From positions 1 to 35,877 of the forward strand of contig CAKZLD010000171.1 in the NCBI GenBank assembly GCA_937125135.1: a stretch of 35,877 nucleotides of DNA. Reading direction: 5' to 3'. The notes beneath the pieces are model-generated. The model was not told the origin of the DNA. It was given only the letters and a program-made list of their open reading frames with translations, and did not search any database. Below, piece by piece: positions 10,167 to 19,951 of the stretch (position 1 is the first letter of the stretch; each line of letters begins with the position of its first letter). This DNA is from an uncultured Ignavibacterium sp. Lineage in GTDB: Bacteria; Bacteroidota; Ignavibacteria; Ignavibacteriales; Ignavibacteriaceae. The translations under genes and the position numbers were made by a program.

Positions 10167-10736
10167 ATGATAGAAAAAAAGTTTTGGTATGTTCTTTACA
10201 CAAAGCCTAATCAGGAAAAAAAAGCAAAAGAGCAATTAGATAAATTATGTATAGAAAATTATCTCGCTACAATTAGAAGAAATAAAGTATGGAGTGACAG
10301 GATTAAAATAGTTGATGAAGTATTATTAAAAAGTTATATCTTCATTTGCGGCGATGAATCAGACAGACTTCAGGCTCTTGAACTACCATCAATCGTGAGA
10401 TGCCTTTTTGATAGAGGCAAAATAGCAATCGTTCCTGATTGGCAAATTCAAAATCTTAAAATATTTTTATCGAAAGCAGAGAATGTTTTCGTTTCAGCCG
10501 GAAAATTAGAGGGCAGGAAAGTTTTAGTAAAGGATGGTCCTTTTGCGGGAATTATTGGTACAATTCAAAAACATCTGAATAGAAACTATTTGTCCATAAC
10601 GCTCGATTTTGTAAACAGAACAATAACTACTCAACTTCCTGAAGACTCAGTTCAGTTCATTGAGTCGTTTAGTGAGATGCTTGAAGAGACATCTTTATCG
10701 GAAAATAAATTAACTGAAAAGTTTCTATCTATTTAA
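10167..10736 (+). CDS. UpxY-like NusG-family transcription antitermination protein
   Basis: 189 aa; NGN domain start (FWYVLYTKPNQEKKAKEQL) and C-terminal KOW-like motif (GRKVLVKDGPFAGIIGTIQKHLNRNYLSITLD). Confidence 0.85.
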   Translation: MIEKKFWYVLYTKPNQEKKAKEQLDKLCIENYLATIRRNKVWSDRIKIVDEVLLKSYIFICGDESDRLQALELPSIVRCLFDRGKIAIVPDWQIQNLKIFLSKAENVFVSAGKLEGRKVLVKDGPFAGIIGTIQKHLNRNYLSITLDFVNRTITTQLPEDSVQFIESFSEMLEETSLSENKLTEKFLSI

Positions 10737-10737
10737 T

Positions 10738-11928
10738 CTATTTGTAAAATTGATTATCAAGAATTTGTTCGATTCCATTTTGACCAATCGAGTTCAGAAT
10801 TCTTTTCGCTCTTATGAAACTTTTCTTGCGGTCTTCACTGTAATAAGTTTTTGATTTGTTGAAACTGTTGACTCTTACTCTGCCAGCAGCATGGATAAAA
10901 TCACCATCACCGATATAAATTGCAACGTGAGTAATTCTTTCTTTTTTATTCCCTTCTGCTTTTGTACCAAAAAATAATAAATCTCCGGGTTGAAAACTCT
11001 CCCACGAGTCTATTGCTTCTACTAATTTTCCTGTATTAACTTGCTGAGAAGCATCACGTTGCAGAACAATTCCATTAAGAAAATATACCGTTTTAGTAAA
11101 ACCGCTGCAATCCATTCCTTTTGATGATGTCCCTCCCCAAAGATACGGTACACCCATAAATTTGAACGCTGTTTTTAGAATTGACTCACCATCAGGATTG
11201 AGACGATTATACCAATCTATAAATTTTTCGGATTCAGATTTAGATACAAAAGCAATTCTTCCATCAGGAAATTCAACTTTATAAAATTCACTTTCTTCAT
11301 TTAATAACTTTAATAAATTTCCGACAACAAGATCAGAAATGTGTTGTGAATTATTGTCCGGAGATTCATAAGCCCAACCGAATTCTTTTGTGTAGATAAT
11401 TTTTTCAGATTTTTTCCAGTCAGTCCAAGTAGATTCATTCATTATTTGAAAACCGTCATCATCAAGCCAAGAAATATATTTATCTGGTGTTTGAACTAAG
11501 TAAAAACCACCTTTACCTTTTTTAATAACTTTAATTGGAGTTCCGAGTAATGCTTGAGTGGAAAGCTCTGCTGCATTTTCGGGATTACTTCTTAGGTTTG
11601 CAACCGAAAGATTAATTATTCCGTAAATTTTATCTCCAAGTAGTGTTGATGGAAGAACTTCAACACTATCTTCATATATCAAACCTTCACCGTCTAGTTT
11701 TTGAATTAAATAATCTTTTGCTTCCTTAAGATTCGTCTCACCTTTGATATAAAATTTTTTGCCAATCTTTTCCAATTGAACATCAAATAAAGCTGTTCGT
11801 TTATCAGGTGCATACAGATTTTTTACTTCAATGATTATTGATTTTATCTTTTCAATTTGTGGATCAACTTGTGCCATATTTTTACTCAATGAAAAAAATA
11901 TTAGAAAAATTACTATTAAAAACTTCAT
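10738..11928 (-). CDS. Secreted SH3-domain NlpC/P60 family cysteine peptidase
   Basis: 396 aa; signal peptide, SH3-like segments (GIINLSVANLRSNPENAAELSTQALLGTPI…) and NlpC/P60 core (FMGVPYLWGGTSSKGMDCSGFTKTVYFLNGI … ITHVAIYIGDGDFIHAAGRVRV). Confidence 0.92.
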   Translation of the reverse strand: MKFLIVIFLIFFSLSKNMAQVDPQIEKIKSIIIEVKNLYAPDKRTALFDVQLEKIGKKFYIKGETNLKEAKDYLIQKLDGEGLIYEDSVEVLPSTLLGDKIYGIINLSVANLRSNPENAAELSTQALLGTPIKVIKKGKGGFYLVQTPDKYISWLDDDGFQIMNESTWTDWKKSEKIIYTKEFGWAYESPDNNSQHISDLVVGNLLKLLNEESEFYKVEFPDGRIAFVSKSESEKFIDWYNRLNPDGESILKTAFKFMGVPYLWGGTSSKGMDCSGFTKTVYFLNGIVLQRDASQQVNTGKLVEAIDSWESFQPGDLLFFGTKAEGNKKERITHVAIYIGDGDFIHAAGRVRVNSFNKSKTYYSEDRKKSFIRAKRILNSIGQNGIEQILDNQFYK

Positions 11929-13376
11929 TAATTCTCTCTTTCAGTTTGTTCAAAATATTCAACTTCCATTTTGTATTTCCATTTATCGAAATAAATATTA
12001 CCGCCTCTCCATTCTAATTCACCTCTTTGAAAATCAACTGTTTCACTTCGTGGAAAAATTTTAGCGGGGAAAAGAGGAGAGGAATAATCATCATTAGTAA
12101 TCAGATGAAAAGCATCCGTGCTGCCAAAAAAGAAATATTTCTCTTCTTCATTTTCAGATTGAACTAAACCGAATGATTGATCAACCGGCAACCAACCATA
12201 TCCTTCGAAATAAATTTCACACCAATCGTGAAGGTTCACTTCATTCGGATGAAGCATCCAACCACTTTGCCATTTTGTTGGAATTCCATTGTATCTGCAT
12301 AATGTCATAAAAAGCAATGTTTTTATTCCACAATCTCCGTGCATTCTACTAATGCAGTAATCTGATATATTTTCTATTGTGGAATATTCTCTTGCACCAG
12401 CCCAAGGAATATTATCTGAAATCCACGTGAAAATTTTTCTTGCAATCAAATATGGATTTTTCTCATCACCAACAATTCTCTTTGAAAGCTCTTTAATTTT
12501 ATCTGTAAAAACAATGTGCGGAAATCTTTCTTTTGTGAATGTTTTATATAAACCTGATTCTTTGTTATAAGGTTTGATAGTATTCAAATCTATTGAATTA
12601 ACTTCTGCATAAGAAGTAATTTCCAATACCATATTAAAAATTGTTGGTTGATTTTCCTGAACAACTTTTTCTAAATAAATCGTTCTCTGTTGGTTGTCAT
12701 TACTTGCAATTACATATTCATCTGCATTTATTCCGAGCAGTTTAATTTCAGTCTGCCTTTCGCGACCTTCCCTGGGAAATGGAAGCCAACATCGAACAAT
12801 TTCTCCGTGCGGTATAGAATTCTCGAGCAAAGTTACTGTATAATTTAATCTCATAGTTAATGGGTTTACGAACTTTGAGTTTTTTACTTTTGATTCCTGA
12901 ATAACTTTCGGTACGTAACTCTCTAAAAAAATATCGAGCGGATCTTTATAAGGTCCATCAACTGATTCTTTCTGTTTTTTTGCTTCTTTATTTATTCTGA
13001 AAAGATTTGAAGCGGCTCTTGAGAAATACCATTTTTGACCATCAATTACTTTAAATTCAAGTGAACCATCATCTTCCCACTTTTTCAAATATGTTTCATC
13101 TGCCTGAGGGTAATATCTTCTAACGTATTTCAGAATATCTTCCGATGTTTTATTGAAATCTTTCCTTATCCTATCTAATCTTTCTTTTTCGAATTGAAGC
13201 TGGAAGATGTCATCATAAAGTAGATTTTGTGTTTGTAATTTTTCATCAATTAAACGAATTGCATTTGTGAATTCACCCGAAGTAACAAGTTTATTTATAT
13301 CATCGAATTTTGTTTGAGATAAAATGAGAGAAGAAATCATAATTATTAAAAATATTGTTTTCATATAAGTTTCCAT
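11928..13376 (-). CDS. Secreted transglutaminase-like domain protein
   Basis: 482 aa; signal peptide and transglutaminase core with Cys (GDCGIKTLLFMTLCRYNGIPTKWQSGW), His (HDWCEIYFEGYGWLPVD) and Asp residues. Overlaps the downstream NlpC/P60 start by 1 nt. Confidence 0.9.
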   Translation of the reverse strand: METYMKTIFLIIMISSLILSQTKFDDINKLVTSGEFTNAIRLIDEKLQTQNLLYDDIFQLQFEKERLDRIRKDFNKTSEDILKYVRRYYPQADETYLKKWEDDGSLEFKVIDGQKWYFSRAASNLFRINKEAKKQKESVDGPYKDPLDIFLESYVPKVIQESKVKNSKFVNPLTMRLNYTVTLLENSIPHGEIVRCWLPFPREGRERQTEIKLLGINADEYVIASNDNQQRTIYLEKVVQENQPTIFNMVLEITSYAEVNSIDLNTIKPYNKESGLYKTFTKERFPHIVFTDKIKELSKRIVGDEKNPYLIARKIFTWISDNIPWAGAREYSTIENISDYCISRMHGDCGIKTLLFMTLCRYNGIPTKWQSGWMLHPNEVNLHDWCEIYFEGYGWLPVDQSFGLVQSENEEEKYFFFGSTDAFHLITNDDYSSPLFPAKIFPRSETVDFQRGELEWRGGNIYFDKWKYKMEVEYFEQTEREN

Positions 13377-13533
13377 TTAGAAAGAAAATTCTTGAATTCA
13401 ACTAACGTAAAATTAAGACAAAATATTTTATCTTTTTTTATGTGGATGAATTTAATATGAATCTAACTAATCGAGACGAGTTATTGTTTAAAAATATTAC
13501 TTATTTTTGAGCAGTTATTATTTTGGAGAAAAA

Positions 13534-14670
13534 ATGAAGCTGTCTGAAAGATTAGTGTCTCTCGATGTTTTCAGAGGGATAACTATTATGGGAATGATAT
13601 TGGTAAATAATCCTGGAACTTGGAGTGCAGTTTATCCTCAATTACTTCACGCTGAATGGCATGGTTGTACTTTCACAGATTTAATTTTTCCTTTCTTTCT
13701 TTTTATCGTTGGTGTAGCTATTTCATACTCTCTATCAAATCGAAAAGCTCAGGGTGGAAGTATGAAGTCTTTGTACCTAAATATTATAAGAAGAAGTTTA
13801 ATTCTTTTTTTATTGGGTTTAATACTTAATGGTTTTCCTTTCGGATTATTATTTGGACATAATTTTTCTTGGGAAACATTTAGAATTCCAGGTGTGCTTC
13901 AAAGAATTTCAATCGTTTATTGCATCTCTGCATTTTTATTTTTAAGTACATCAACGAAATTTCAATATTGGTTTACAGGCATTATCTTATTGACTTATAC
14001 TGCGTTGATGAGTTTTGTTCCTGTACCCGGAGTTGGATATGCGAACTTCGAACCTGGTAAAAATTTATCAGCATGGATTGACCAAATAATTTTAGGCTCA
14101 CATCTCTGGAGTGAAACAAAATTGTGGGATCCCGAAGGAATTCTTTCAACTTTACCAGCAATTAGTTCAGCAATGATTGGAATTTTTACAGGTAATTGGT
14201 TAAGAAAAGAATCTGAGCCAAAAGAAAAAGTTGTGTATCTCTTTATTTGGGCTAATGTTCTTATGCTTGCTGGCTGGATTTGGAGTTTCTGGTTTCCATT
14301 GAATAAAAATATTTGGACGAGTTCTTATGTCTTATATACTGCAGGATTAGCATTACATTTTCTTGCATTCTGTTACTGGTTTATTGATATTAAAAAAATA
14401 ACCTGGTGGACAAAACCATTTCTTGTTTATGGAATGAATGCGATAACTGTTTTCTTTTTATCTGGAATTATTGGAAGAGTTATTTATCTTGTTAAATGGA
14501 CAACGGAAGATGGGAAAGTATTTACCATTAAATCATACATTTATGAAACGTTCTTTTTATCCTGGTTAGAACCAATTAATGCTTCGCTCGGTTTTGCAAT
14601 ATTTTATATATTGTTTTGGCTTGGTTTAATGTGGATTTTATATGCGAAGAAAATTTTTATAAAGGTTTGA
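13534..14670 (+). CDS. DUF5009 / HGSNAT-like (NagX-type) membrane acyltransferase
   Basis: RLVSLDVFRGITIMGMILVNNPGTWSAVYPQLLHAEWHGCTFTDLIFPFFLFIVGVAI is characteristic. The track starts at a TTG at 13507, but ATG 13534 has a ggag RBS and fits the N-terminus better. Confidence 0.88.
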   Translation: MKLSERLVSLDVFRGITIMGMILVNNPGTWSAVYPQLLHAEWHGCTFTDLIFPFFLFIVGVAISYSLSNRKAQGGSMKSLYLNIIRRSLILFLLGLILNGFPFGLLFGHNFSWETFRIPGVLQRISIVYCISAFLFLSTSTKFQYWFTGIILLTYTALMSFVPVPGVGYANFEPGKNLSAWIDQIILGSHLWSETKLWDPEGILSTLPAISSAMIGIFTGNWLRKESEPKEKVVYLFIWANVLMLAGWIWSFWFPLNKNIWTSSYVLYTAGLALHFLAFCYWFIDIKKITWWTKPFLVYGMNAITVFFLSGIIGRVIYLVKWTTEDGKVFTIKSYIYETFFLSWLEPINASLGFAIFYILFWLGLMWILYAKKIFIKV

Positions 14671-14671
14671 C

Positions 14672-15181
14672 ATGAAATACTTATTAATTTGTGCTCTATC
14701 TTCAATTTCAATTTATGCTCAATCATCTGTGCCAAAAACGGTTGATTATGTCGATTTGAAAAAATATGTTGGATTGTGGTATGAAGTAGCAAAAATTCCA
14801 AATCGGTTTCAGAGTGAGTGTGTTAAAGAAACGACTGCAAAATATACATTGAAGGCAAACGGTGAAATTGAAGTAATCAATTCCTGCATTGATGAAAAGG
14901 GAAAAATAAAAAAAACTGAAGGTGTTGCGAGAATAGTAGATAATAAAACTAATGCTAAACTCGATGTCAGTTTCTTCAGCATACTTGGTTGGAGACCAAT
15001 CTGGGGAGATTACTGGATAATTGGATTAGATGAAAACTATCAATGGGCAATTGTTGGAACCCCGAGTAGAAAATATGGTTGGATATTAGCTAGAAAACCT
15101 CAACTCGATAATGGAACTCTCGAAAAGATATTTATGATTTTGAAAGAGCAAGGATATAATCCTAAAGATTTTGAGTTTTAG
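14672..15181 (+). CDS. Lipocalin family protein (Blc-like)
   Basis: 169 aa; signal peptide, lipocalin GxW motif (YVGLWYEVAKIPNRFQSECVKETTAKYTL) and WILARKPQLD near the C-terminus. Confidence 0.92.
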   Translation: MKYLLICALSSISIYAQSSVPKTVDYVDLKKYVGLWYEVAKIPNRFQSECVKETTAKYTLKANGEIEVINSCIDEKGKIKKTEGVARIVDNKTNAKLDVSFFSILGWRPIWGDYWIIGLDENYQWAIVGTPSRKYGWILARKPQLDNGTLEKIFMILKEQGYNPKDFEF

Positions 15182-15194
15182 TCAACTGCAAGAG

Positions 15195-15521
15195 TTATTT
15201 AATTTGCAAATAAATCACATTCCCATCAAAATCAGTTGCGATTAAATTATTTTTATTAATTACTGTAACAGTATTTACAAATTCATTACTGATTCTATAC
15301 TTCCATATTATTTTACCATCGTTTGAAGAAAGAGCTTAAATAACACCATTTTTATTAGGATAGAAAAACTTTCCATCCTTCTCAATAATTTGAGCAAAAC
15401 TTATATCAAATCCAAAACCACAATTTGTAATCCAAAGAGGTTCTTCCAACTTAAAACGTTCATCAATTATAATTAACGAATTGCCATTTTTAATTTGATT
15501 AATCAAATCATCGTAATCAAG
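15195..15521 (-). pseudogene. Remnant of a PQQ/beta-propeller repeat protein
   Basis: Manual minus-strand translation: LDYDDLINQIKNGNSLIIIDERFKLEEPLWITNCGFGFDISFAQIIEKDGKFFYPNKNGVI*ALSSNDGKIIWKYRISNEFVNTVTVINKNNLIATDFDGNVIYLQIK*. Propeller-repeat pattern interrupted by an in-frame TAA (15338-15336), with a further in-frame stop just upstream and no usable start. Confidence 0.72.
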
Positions 15522-15639
15522 ATTTACTTAGTGCTTTCATTTAAGTTCTTTATTATAGTTTGTAAGTCTTAAGTTTTGAATAATTCCAAATAATAAATTT
15601 TTTACAATAAATGACGTTTTATAGTAGTGATAAACTATT

Positions 15640-15647
15640 TATATTTG
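15640..15647 (+). promoter_or_regulatory. Candidate -7 box (TATATTTG) upstream of lpdA
   Basis: Exact TAnnTTTG match 35 bp upstream of the start. The -33 element is weak (TTTT at the 19-nt spacing). Confidence 0.45.
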
Positions 15648-15681
15648 AACACAAATTATTAACTAATCGGATAAATATTGT

Positions 15682-17085
15682 ATGGCAAATCAATATCAAA
15701 TTGCTGTTTTGGGTGGAGGACCTGGTGGTTATGTCGCTGCTATCCGAGCAGGTCAATTGGGTTTTAAGACTGTTGTGATAGATAAAGATAACTTAGGTGG
15801 AATTTGCTTGAATTGGGGTTGTATTCCAACAAAATCTCTATTAAAAAACGCTGAAATTTATGATAATCTCAAAAATCACGGCAAAGATTTTGGAATTTAT
15901 GCGAAGGATCTTACTTTCAAATTTGAGGAAATAATTAAAAGAAGTCGTAACATTTCAGACAAAATTACCAAAAATGTTGAAATGCTTGTTAAAAAAAACA
16001 AAGTTGATAGAATAAGAGGATTTGGAAAATTAGCAAGTAAGAATGAAATTGAAATTTTCGATGAATCAGGTAAAAAAACTCAATCAATAAGTGCTGATAA
16101 TATAATAATCTCTACAGGAGCAAGACCTCGAACAATTCCTCAAATTCCAGTTGATAAGAAAAATATTATAACAAGCACAGAAGCAATGATATTAGAAAAA
16201 CTTCCGAAAGATTTAATAGTAATTGGTGCTGGTGCTATCGGAGTTGAATTCGCTTATTTTTATAGTGTACTTGGGACAAAGGTTACGATAATAGAAATGC
16301 TTGATAACATTTTGCCAATTGAAGATGTTGAAGTTTCTCAGGCTCTTGAGAAAAATTTTAAGAAAAGAGGAATTGATGTTTATACAAAAACCACCGTTGA
16401 AAAAGCAGAGATAAAAAATGATAAAGTCGTCGTTTCAATTAATCAAAACAATGTTAGAAAAGAATTGACTGCCGAAAAAGTGCTTAATGCAATTGGAGTA
16501 GTTGGTAATGTTGAAGGTATTGGACTTGAAGAATTAGGAATTGAAATTATTAAAAATCATATTAAAGTTGATAAGAATACTTACCAAACAAATATTCCCG
16601 GAATTTATGCAATAGGAGATGTGATTGGTCCGCCTTGGTTAGCTCACGTTGCAAGTGCAGAAGCTATTCATTGTGTTGAAACGATAAAAGGCATTAAGAA
16701 TCATCCAATTGATTATGACAACATTCCAGGTTGCACATATTGTCAACCGCAAGTAGCAAGTGTTGGTTTGACAGAGCAAAAATGTAAGGAACATGGAATT
16801 CAGTATAAAGTTGGAAAATTTCCTTTTATGGCAAGCGGAAAAGCATTTGCAATCGGTGAAAGAGAAGGATTTGTAAAACTTATATTTGATGAAAAATATG
16901 GTGAGTTACTCGGAGCTCATATCATTGGAAGTGAAGCTACTGAAATGATTGCTGAATTAGTCCTTGCTCGTTCGCACGGTGCAACTGCTCATTCGATCAT
17001 AAAGACAATCCACGCTCATCCCACTTTGTCGGAATCAATTATGGAAGCTGCAGCTAATTCACTAAATGAATCAATTCATATTTAA
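15682..17085 (+). CDS. lpdA: Dihydrolipoyl dehydrogenase (E3)
   Basis: 467 aa; FAD motif (GGGPGGYVAAIRAGQLG), redox site GGICLNWGCIPTKSLL, C-terminal HAHPTLSE. Confidence 0.97.
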   Translation: MANQYQIAVLGGGPGGYVAAIRAGQLGFKTVVIDKDNLGGICLNWGCIPTKSLLKNAEIYDNLKNHGKDFGIYAKDLTFKFEEIIKRSRNISDKITKNVEMLVKKNKVDRIRGFGKLASKNEIEIFDESGKKTQSISADNIIISTGARPRTIPQIPVDKKNIITSTEAMILEKLPKDLIVIGAGAIGVEFAYFYSVLGTKVTIIEMLDNILPIEDVEVSQALEKNFKKRGIDVYTKTTVEKAEIKNDKVVVSINQNNVRKELTAEKVLNAIGVVGNVEGIGLEELGIEIIKNHIKVDKNTYQTNIPGIYAIGDVIGPPWLAHVASAEAIHCVETIKGIKNHPIDYDNIPGCTYCQPQVASVGLTEQKCKEHGIQYKVGKFPFMASGKAFAIGEREGFVKLIFDEKYGELLGAHIIGSEATEMIAELVLARSHGATAHSIIKTIHAHPTLSESIMEAAANSLNESIHI

Positions 17086-17097
17086 TCATTGAACCTG

Positions 17098-17802
17098 ATG
17101 AGCAGAATACTTAGATACTATAATTTAGATTTAATTGATTACAAAAAGGCTTGGGATTTACAATATCAAATTCATTCTTTAAGAGTAAATAATGAAATAG
17201 AGGATACTCTGTTTCTTCTTGAGCATCCTAACACCTACACTTTAGGAAAAACTGCGAACATAGAAAATCTAATCAGTGACGAAAACTTTCTTGAAAAAAA
17301 TTCTATCTCAGTTTTCAATATTGATAGAGGTGGAGATATAACATATCACGGTCCTGGTCAATTGGTAGGATATCCGATAATAAATTTATCAGATTGGTAT
17401 CAAGATTCTCATAAATATTTACGAGCTTTGGAAGAAGTTATTATAAAAGTTTGTAAAGATTATGGGCTCACAGCAGAGAGAAATGAGAATTATACCGGGG
17501 TTTGGGTTGGTGATAGTAAGATTGCTGCAATCGGAATAAAAATTAGTCGTTGGGTTACAATGCACGGATTTGCTTTTAATGTCACCACTGATTTAAGTCT
17601 TTTCAAAGGAATAATTCCTTGTGGTATTTCTGATAAAGCTGTTACATCTTTGGAAAAAGAGCTTGGAGTTTCAATCAAAGTTTCTGAAGTGAAAGAAAAA
17701 GTTATCACACATTTTCAAGAAGTATTTAATTACGAATCAATAATCATTGATGAAATTAGAAATCTTAATCAAAAAATTTTTGAGGAAATAAAAGGATACT
17801 GA
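17098..17802 (+). CDS. lipB: Lipoyl(octanoyl) transferase
   Basis: LLEHPNTYTLGK, RGGDITYHGPGQLVGYPI, WVTMHGFAFNV and IPCGISDKAVTSL. ATG 17098 is an alternative to the track's TTG start at 17089. Confidence 0.96.
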   Translation: MSRILRYYNLDLIDYKKAWDLQYQIHSLRVNNEIEDTLFLLEHPNTYTLGKTANIENLISDENFLEKNSISVFNIDRGGDITYHGPGQLVGYPIINLSDWYQDSHKYLRALEEVIIKVCKDYGLTAERNENYTGVWVGDSKIAAIGIKISRWVTMHGFAFNVTTDLSLFKGIIPCGISDKAVTSLEKELGVSIKVSEVKEKVITHFQEVFNYESIIIDEIRNLNQKIFEEIKGY

Positions 17803-19904
17803 TGACAAAAAATCTGAAAACAAAAGAAATCAATAACAAAACAAATCAATCTAAAAAAGGATTGCAGACTGTAAGCGATAATGGAAGAAGGACTTCACTT
17901 TCAAATGAAAAATTGTTAGAAGTTCTCAAAATGATGATTACAACCAGAGTTTATGATAACAAAGCAATGAACTATCTTCGACAGGGAAAAACATTTTTCC
18001 ATATAGCAGCAAGCGGACACGAAGCAGTTCAAATGGTAGTTGGAATTTTGCTCGATTCAAAAAAAGATTGGTTGTTTCCATATTATCGTGATTTAGGTGT
18101 TGTTCTCATGGCTGGAGTTACACCTAAAGAAGTATTTCTGCAAACATTCGCTAAAGCAGAAGATCCTGCAAGTGGTGGAAGGCAATTACCAATGCACTGG
18201 GGTCATCCGAATATAAATTTGCCTTCTCAATCTTCTCCAACTGGTACTCAATTTCTTCAAGCAGTTGGTGTAGCACTTGCAAATAAAAGACAAGGCATTG
18301 ATGCAATTACTTATGTTAGCAGTGGCGAAGGAACAACTTCACAAGGAGAATTCCACGAAGCAGTGAATTGGGCAAGCAGAGATAAATTGCCAGTTTTATT
18401 TTTGATTGAAAATAATAAATATGCGATATCGGTTCACGTTTCCTCTCAAAGTGGTGGTGAAGGGCATTCCGTTGCTTCAATGATGAAAGGTTACAGTAAT
18501 CTTCTGACAATGAAAATTGATGGAACTGATTTTTTCGAATCTTACGAAAAAATTTCAGAAGCAATTGATTACATTAAAAGTGGAATGGGTCCAGCTTTAA
18601 TTGAAGCAGATGTAGTCAGATTGCAATCTCATTCATCTTCTGATGATCAAAAGAAATATCGAAATGAAAAAGAAATTGAAGAAGATTTACAAAGAGATCC
18701 AATTTCTAAATTCAGTAAGTATTTAATTGAGAATGGAATAATTACAGAAAAAGAAATTGAAAAACTTTGGAAACAGATAAATGATGAATTAACTGAAGAC
18801 GGTGAATCTGCAATAAAAGCCGCTGATCCTGAGACTGATGATGCTGCTAAATTCGTTTATGATGAAAGTGGATTTAAAGAAAATCTTGAATATGAAAAAA
18901 ATGAACCAGCAGGTAAACCTATAGTAATGGTTGATGCAATAAATCACGCATTACACGAAGAAATGGCGCTTAATGATAAAATGTACATTTTCGGTGAAGA
19001 CATTGCTGATGGAAAAGGTGGAGTATTTACTGCCACAAAAGGATTATCTACTAAGTATGGAAATGATAGAGTTTTCAATTCACCATTAGCTGAAGCAAGT
19101 ATAATGGGTGTTGCAATTGGAATGTCATTAGCAGGATTAAAACCAGTTGTTGAAATTCAGTTCGGTGATTACATCTGGCCTGCATTTAATCAAATGAAAG
19201 ATGAGCTTGCTACATTCAGATACCGATCAAATAATTCTTACTCAACTCCGGTAGTAACAAGAGTAGCAGTCGGAGGATACATTCACGGTGGGCTTTATCA
19301 TTCACAAAATATTGAATCAATTTTTGCGCACGTTCCGGGAATTTATATTGCCTATCCATCAAATGCTGCTGATGCAAAAGGATTATTAAAAACAGCCTGC
19401 AGAATTAAAGATCCGGTTCTGTTTTGTGAGCATAAAGGATTATACAGACAAAGTTTCGCTATGACTCCTGAACCAGATGAAAATTATTTAGTACCATTTG
19501 GTAAAGCTAAAGTAGCAAGAGAGGGAACTGATTTAACAGTTATCTCGTGGGGAGTTTGCTTTTGGGATTCAATGATGGCTGCAAAAAAACTCGAAGAAGA
19601 ATTCGGATATTCTGTTGAGGTAATTGACATTAGAACTATAAATCCGTTAGATGAGGAAACGATTTACAACTCTGTAAAGAAAACAAATAAAGCAATAGTA
19701 ATTCATGAAGATACACTTACTGGAGGATTTGGAGCAGAAATTTCAGCAAGGATAACTGAAAATTGTTTCCAATTTTTAGATGCTCCCGTAAGAAGAATTG
19801 CTGCTTTAGATTCACATATTCCTTATTCACCAAAACTTGAATACACTGTTTTACCAAGTCGTGAGAAAATCTACAATGGTATTTTAGATTTGCTTAAGTA
19901 TTAA
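17802..19904 (+). CDS. 2-oxoacid (branched-chain type) dehydrogenase E1, fused alpha/beta subunits
   Basis: 700 aa; N-terminal E1 alpha with a TPP-type region (VSSGEGTTSQGEFHEAVNWASRDKLPVLFLIENNKYAIS) and C-terminal E1 beta (MYIFGEDIADGKGGVFTATKGLSTKYGNDRVFNSPLAEASIMGVAIGMSLAGLKPVVEIQF). Confidence 0.94.
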   Translation: MTKNLKTKEINNKTNQSKKGLQTVSDNGRRTSLSNEKLLEVLKMMITTRVYDNKAMNYLRQGKTFFHIAASGHEAVQMVVGILLDSKKDWLFPYYRDLGVVLMAGVTPKEVFLQTFAKAEDPASGGRQLPMHWGHPNINLPSQSSPTGTQFLQAVGVALANKRQGIDAITYVSSGEGTTSQGEFHEAVNWASRDKLPVLFLIENNKYAISVHVSSQSGGEGHSVASMMKGYSNLLTMKIDGTDFFESYEKISEAIDYIKSGMGPALIEADVVRLQSHSSSDDQKKYRNEKEIEEDLQRDPISKFSKYLIENGIITEKEIEKLWKQINDELTEDGESAIKAADPETDDAAKFVYDESGFKENLEYEKNEPAGKPIVMVDAINHALHEEMALNDKMYIFGEDIADGKGGVFTATKGLSTKYGNDRVFNSPLAEASIMGVAIGMSLAGLKPVVEIQFGDYIWPAFNQMKDELATFRYRSNNSYSTPVVTRVAVGGYIHGGLYHSQNIESIFAHVPGIYIAYPSNAADAKGLLKTACRIKDPVLFCEHKGLYRQSFAMTPEPDENYLVPFGKAKVAREGTDLTVISWGVCFWDSMMAAKKLEEEFGYSVEVIDIRTINPLDEETIYNSVKKTNKAIVIHEDTLTGGFGAEISARITENCFQFLDAPVRRIAALDSHIPYSPKLEYTVLPSREKIYNGILDLLKY

Positions 19905-19951
19905 AATTAACTTGTTAAATAAAATGAATTTGAAATTTTAGGAGATTTATT

